8,156 nucleotides of DNA from Marinospirillum sp. (lineage in GTDB: Bacteria > Pseudomonadota > Gammaproteobacteria > Pseudomonadales > Halomonadaceae). The stretch spans positions 1 through 8,156 of the forward strand of contig SKIX01000058.1 in the NCBI GenBank assembly GCA_007116195.1, in the 5' to 3' direction. Position numbers and translations under genes: made by a program. Of this stretch, positions 6,350-8,156 are shown one piece after another (position 1 is the stretch's first letter; each line of letters starts with the position of its first letter). The notes beneath the pieces are model-generated. The model saw only the letters and a list, made by a program, of their open reading frames with translations. It had not been told where the DNA came from and searched no databases.

Positions 6350-8002
6350 GTGGAACGCGAATCTATGGAATTTGATGTACTCATCATCGGCGCAGGGCCT
6401 GCGGGGCTTTCCGCCGCCATCCGACTTAAACAACAGGCTAATGAAACCGGTCAAGAACTGGAAGTTTGTGTTGTTGAAAAGGGCTCAGAAGTGGGTGCGC
6501 ACATTCTTTCTGGCGCTGTAATTGAGCCGCGTGCACTTAATGAACTCATTCCAGACTGGAAAGAAAAGGGCGCGCCACTGAAAACTGCAGTCACCCGTGA
6601 TGATGTTTACCTTCTAAGAAATGAAGAAAAAGCCAGCAAACTACCCAACTTTGCAGTTCCTAAAACCATGCACAATGATGGCAACTACATTGTGAGCTTA
6701 GGCAATGTCGTACGCTGGCTGGGTGAACAAGCTGAAGAACTGGAAGTTAATCTTTTCCCTGGCTTTCCTGCTGCTAGCATCATTTATGGTGAGCAGGGTG
6801 AAGTCCAGGGCGTTATTACTGGTGATATGGGCATAGGTGCTGATGGCCAGCCCAAAGACGGTTTTGAGCCAGGTATGGAGCTGAGAGCAAAATACACCTT
6901 ATTTAGCGAAGGCTGCCGTGGCCATTTGGGTAAAGAGTTAATAGGCCACTATCGTCTTGATGAAGGTAAAGATGCCCAGCACTATGGTATCGGCATCAAA
7001 GAGCTTTGGGATATCGAGCCCAGCAAGCACGAGCCTGGCCTGGTTGTTCACGGTTCTGGCTGGCCTCTACCAAGCGACACCGGCGGTGGCTTCTTCCTTT
7101 ATCACGATGAAAACAACCAGGTTGAAGTCGGCATGATCGTTGACCTTGCCTACTCTAACCCGCATTTGTCGCCCTTTGATGAGTTTCAGCGTATGAAGCA
7201 TCATCCAGTGATTAAGCAATACCTGGAAGGCGGCAAGCGAGTGAGTTATGGTGCGCGAGCTGTCACCAAAGGGGGTTACAACTGCCTCCCTAAAATGACC
7301 TTCCCCGGTGGTTTACTCATAGGCTGTGATGCTGGCACTTTAAATTTTGCCAAAATCAAAGGCGTTCACACAGCTATGAAGAATGGCATGATCGCAGCTG
7401 AAACCGTATTTGAGGCTATTAAAGCGGGCGATGAAGGCGGTCAAGAGCTGACCGATTTTACTGCCAAATGGGAAGCCAGCTGGGCCTATGAAGAGCTGAA
7501 AACTACCCGTAATTTCGGCCCTGCCATGCACAAGTATGGCACCTTCCTTGGGGGTGCGTTCAACTTCATTGATCAAAACATCTTTGGTGGCAAGCTGCCT
7601 ATAACCCTGCATGACACCAAACCTGACCATGAAATGCTAAAGCCTGCCAGTGAAAGCCCTAAAATTGACTACCCCAAGCCCGATGGCAAGTTAAGCTTTG
7701 ATAAGCTGTCTTCCGTGTTCCTGTCCAACGCAGTGCATGAAGAAGACCAACCCTGCCACCTAAGACTCAAAGACCCTGAGCTGCCTATTCGCGACAACCT
7801 GCCGAAGTTTGATGAGCCTGCTCAGCGCTACTGCCCAGCCGGTGTCTATGAAGTGGTGGAAGATGCTGAAGGACAGCCTAAGTTCCAGATCAACTTCTCT
7901 AACTGTGTCCACTGTAAAACCTGTGACATCAAAGACCCAGCGCAAAACATCACCTGGGTTACACCAGAAGGTGGCGGCGGCCCAACCTACCCCAACATGT
8001 AA
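6350..8002 (+). CDS. etfD: Electron transfer flavoprotein:ubiquinone oxidoreductase (ETF-QO)
   Basis: This inner-membrane-associated iron-sulfur flavoprotein takes electrons from reduced ETF and reduces ubiquinone, linking fatty- and amino-acid oxidation to the respiratory chain. It has 550 residues, full length for the bacterial form. The FAD Rossmann motif is DVLIIGAGPAGLSAAIRL (9-26). HILSGAVIEP (51-60) and the second FAD segment GGLLIGCDAGTLNFAKIKG (320-338) with the conserved HTAMKNGM follow. The C-terminal ferredoxin-like domain has the four 4Fe-4S ligands Cys495 (YCPAGVY), Cys519, Cys522 and Cys525 (NCVHCKTCDIKDP), and the family ending GGGGPTYPNM. The start is GTG, chosen because GAGGAG lies seven bases upstream. 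It is divergent from etfBA, so the whole ETF branch could share control. It is also annotated as etfdh or FixC-like; the fused ferredoxin domain distinguishes it from the FixC/FixX pair. Confidence 0.98.
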   Translation: MERESMEFDVLIIGAGPAGLSAAIRLKQQANETGQELEVCVVEKGSEVGAHILSGAVIEPRALNELIPDWKEKGAPLKTAVTRDDVYLLRNEEKASKLPNFAVPKTMHNDGNYIVSLGNVVRWLGEQAEELEVNLFPGFPAASIIYGEQGEVQGVITGDMGIGADGQPKDGFEPGMELRAKYTLFSEGCRGHLGKELIGHYRLDEGKDAQHYGIGIKELWDIEPSKHEPGLVVHGSGWPLPSDTGGGFFLYHDENNQVEVGMIVDLAYSNPHLSPFDEFQRMKHHPVIKQYLEGGKRVSYGARAVTKGGYNCLPKMTFPGGLLIGCDAGTLNFAKIKGVHTAMKNGMIAAETVFEAIKAGDEGGQELTDFTAKWEASWAYEELKTTRNFGPAMHKYGTFLGGAFNFIDQNIFGGKLPITLHDTKPDHEMLKPASESPKIDYPKPDGKLSFDKLSSVFLSNAVHEEDQPCHLRLKDPELPIRDNLPKFDEPAQRYCPAGVYEVVEDAEGQPKFQINFSNCVHCKTCDIKDPAQNITWVTPEGGGGPTYPNM

Positions 8003-8026
8003 AAAGCTCTAAGACTTATACAAAAA

Positions 8027-8055
8027 AACCGCCCTCTGCCTAAGCAGGGGCGGTT
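8027..8055. terminator. Bidirectional terminator between etfD and sucD
   Basis: AACCGCCC plus CTGC (8027-8034, 8036-8039) pair with GCAGGGGCGGTT (8044-8055), leaving one bulged T at 8035 and a CTAA loop: twelve GC-rich pairs. Seven A precede the stem (8022-8028), giving a T run on the minus strand, so it is best formed for sucD. The plus-strand tail (GTTGTTAG) is weaker but probably also ends etfD. Confidence 0.85.
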
Positions 8056-8075
8056 GTTAGAAAGCTAAGACCAGC

Positions 8076-8156
8076 TTACCAGCCCGTTACTTCCTTCAGA
8101 GCATCACCAATTTCTGCCAAGGAACGCACAGTTTTAACACCTGCATCTTCCAGAGC
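8076..8156 (-). CDS. sucD: Succinyl-CoA ligase alpha subunit, C-terminal end only
   Basis: The last 26 codons and a TAA stop are in the window; the rest of the gene lies beyond the right edge. The peptide starts ALEDAGV and continues KTVRSLAEIGDALKEVTGW, which matches the conserved C-terminus of SucD (compare AGVKTVRSLADIGEAL in enterobacteria). SucD with SucC interconverts succinyl-CoA and succinate with ATP/GTP formation in the TCA cycle. sucD is usually the last gene of the suc operon, in keeping with the terminator 20 bases after its stop. The identification rests on a short but distinctive match. Confidence 0.85.
   Translation of the reverse strand, partial: ALEDAGVKTVRSLAEIGDALKEVTGW

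Noticed and set aside
6214..6420. Minus-strand 68-codon frame over the etf intergenic region
   Set aside because: It begins inside the conserved FAD motif of etfD on the other strand and shows no recognisable protein features or ribosome binding site.

Overview
The window comes from the chromosome of a gammaproteobacterium of moderate GC, probably from the Oceanospirillales/Pseudomonadales side. The pointers are a GNAT-nitrilase fusion protein, a classic proteobacterial EtfB/EtfA pair beside a one-chain ETF:ubiquinone oxidoreductase with a 4Fe-4S tail, and a SucD C-terminus ending in EVTGW. This placement rests on recalled protein similarity, not on a search. No mobile element, CRISPR array, tRNA or rRNA is visible. 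Base composition looks even across the window.

Left part (1-4320, all on +). The window opens inside a membrane-bound diguanylate cyclase (Cache sensor, transmembrane helix, PAS, GGEEF). An 87-base gap containing an inverted repeat leads to a fused GNAT acetyltransferase/carbon-nitrogen hydrolase. A 66-base gap then leads to a signal-peptide-bearing bifunctional-nuclease-domain (DUF151) protein with a PDZ-like C-terminus. This gene overlaps, ATGA-style, a small flavodoxin-fold protein.

Right part (4321-8156) is energy metabolism. etfB-etfA lie on the minus strand and end at a terminator shared with the flavodoxin gene. Divergent from them across exactly 300 bases is etfD on the plus strand. 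Together these three make the route that carries electrons from acyl-CoA and related dehydrogenases through ETF to ubiquinone. The 300-base gap holds well-formed sigma70-type promoters in both directions, with their -35 boxes back to back. etfD ends at a second two-way terminator, beyond which lies the C-terminal end of sucD (minus strand, running off the window).

Most of the window is ordinary core genome. I do not see a convincing undescribed system. The parts most worth a second look are the exported DUF151-PDZ protein coupled to a flavodoxin-like gene, the GNAT-nitrilase fusion of unknown substrate with its possibly masked ribosome binding site, and the architecture of the divergent etf promoters.
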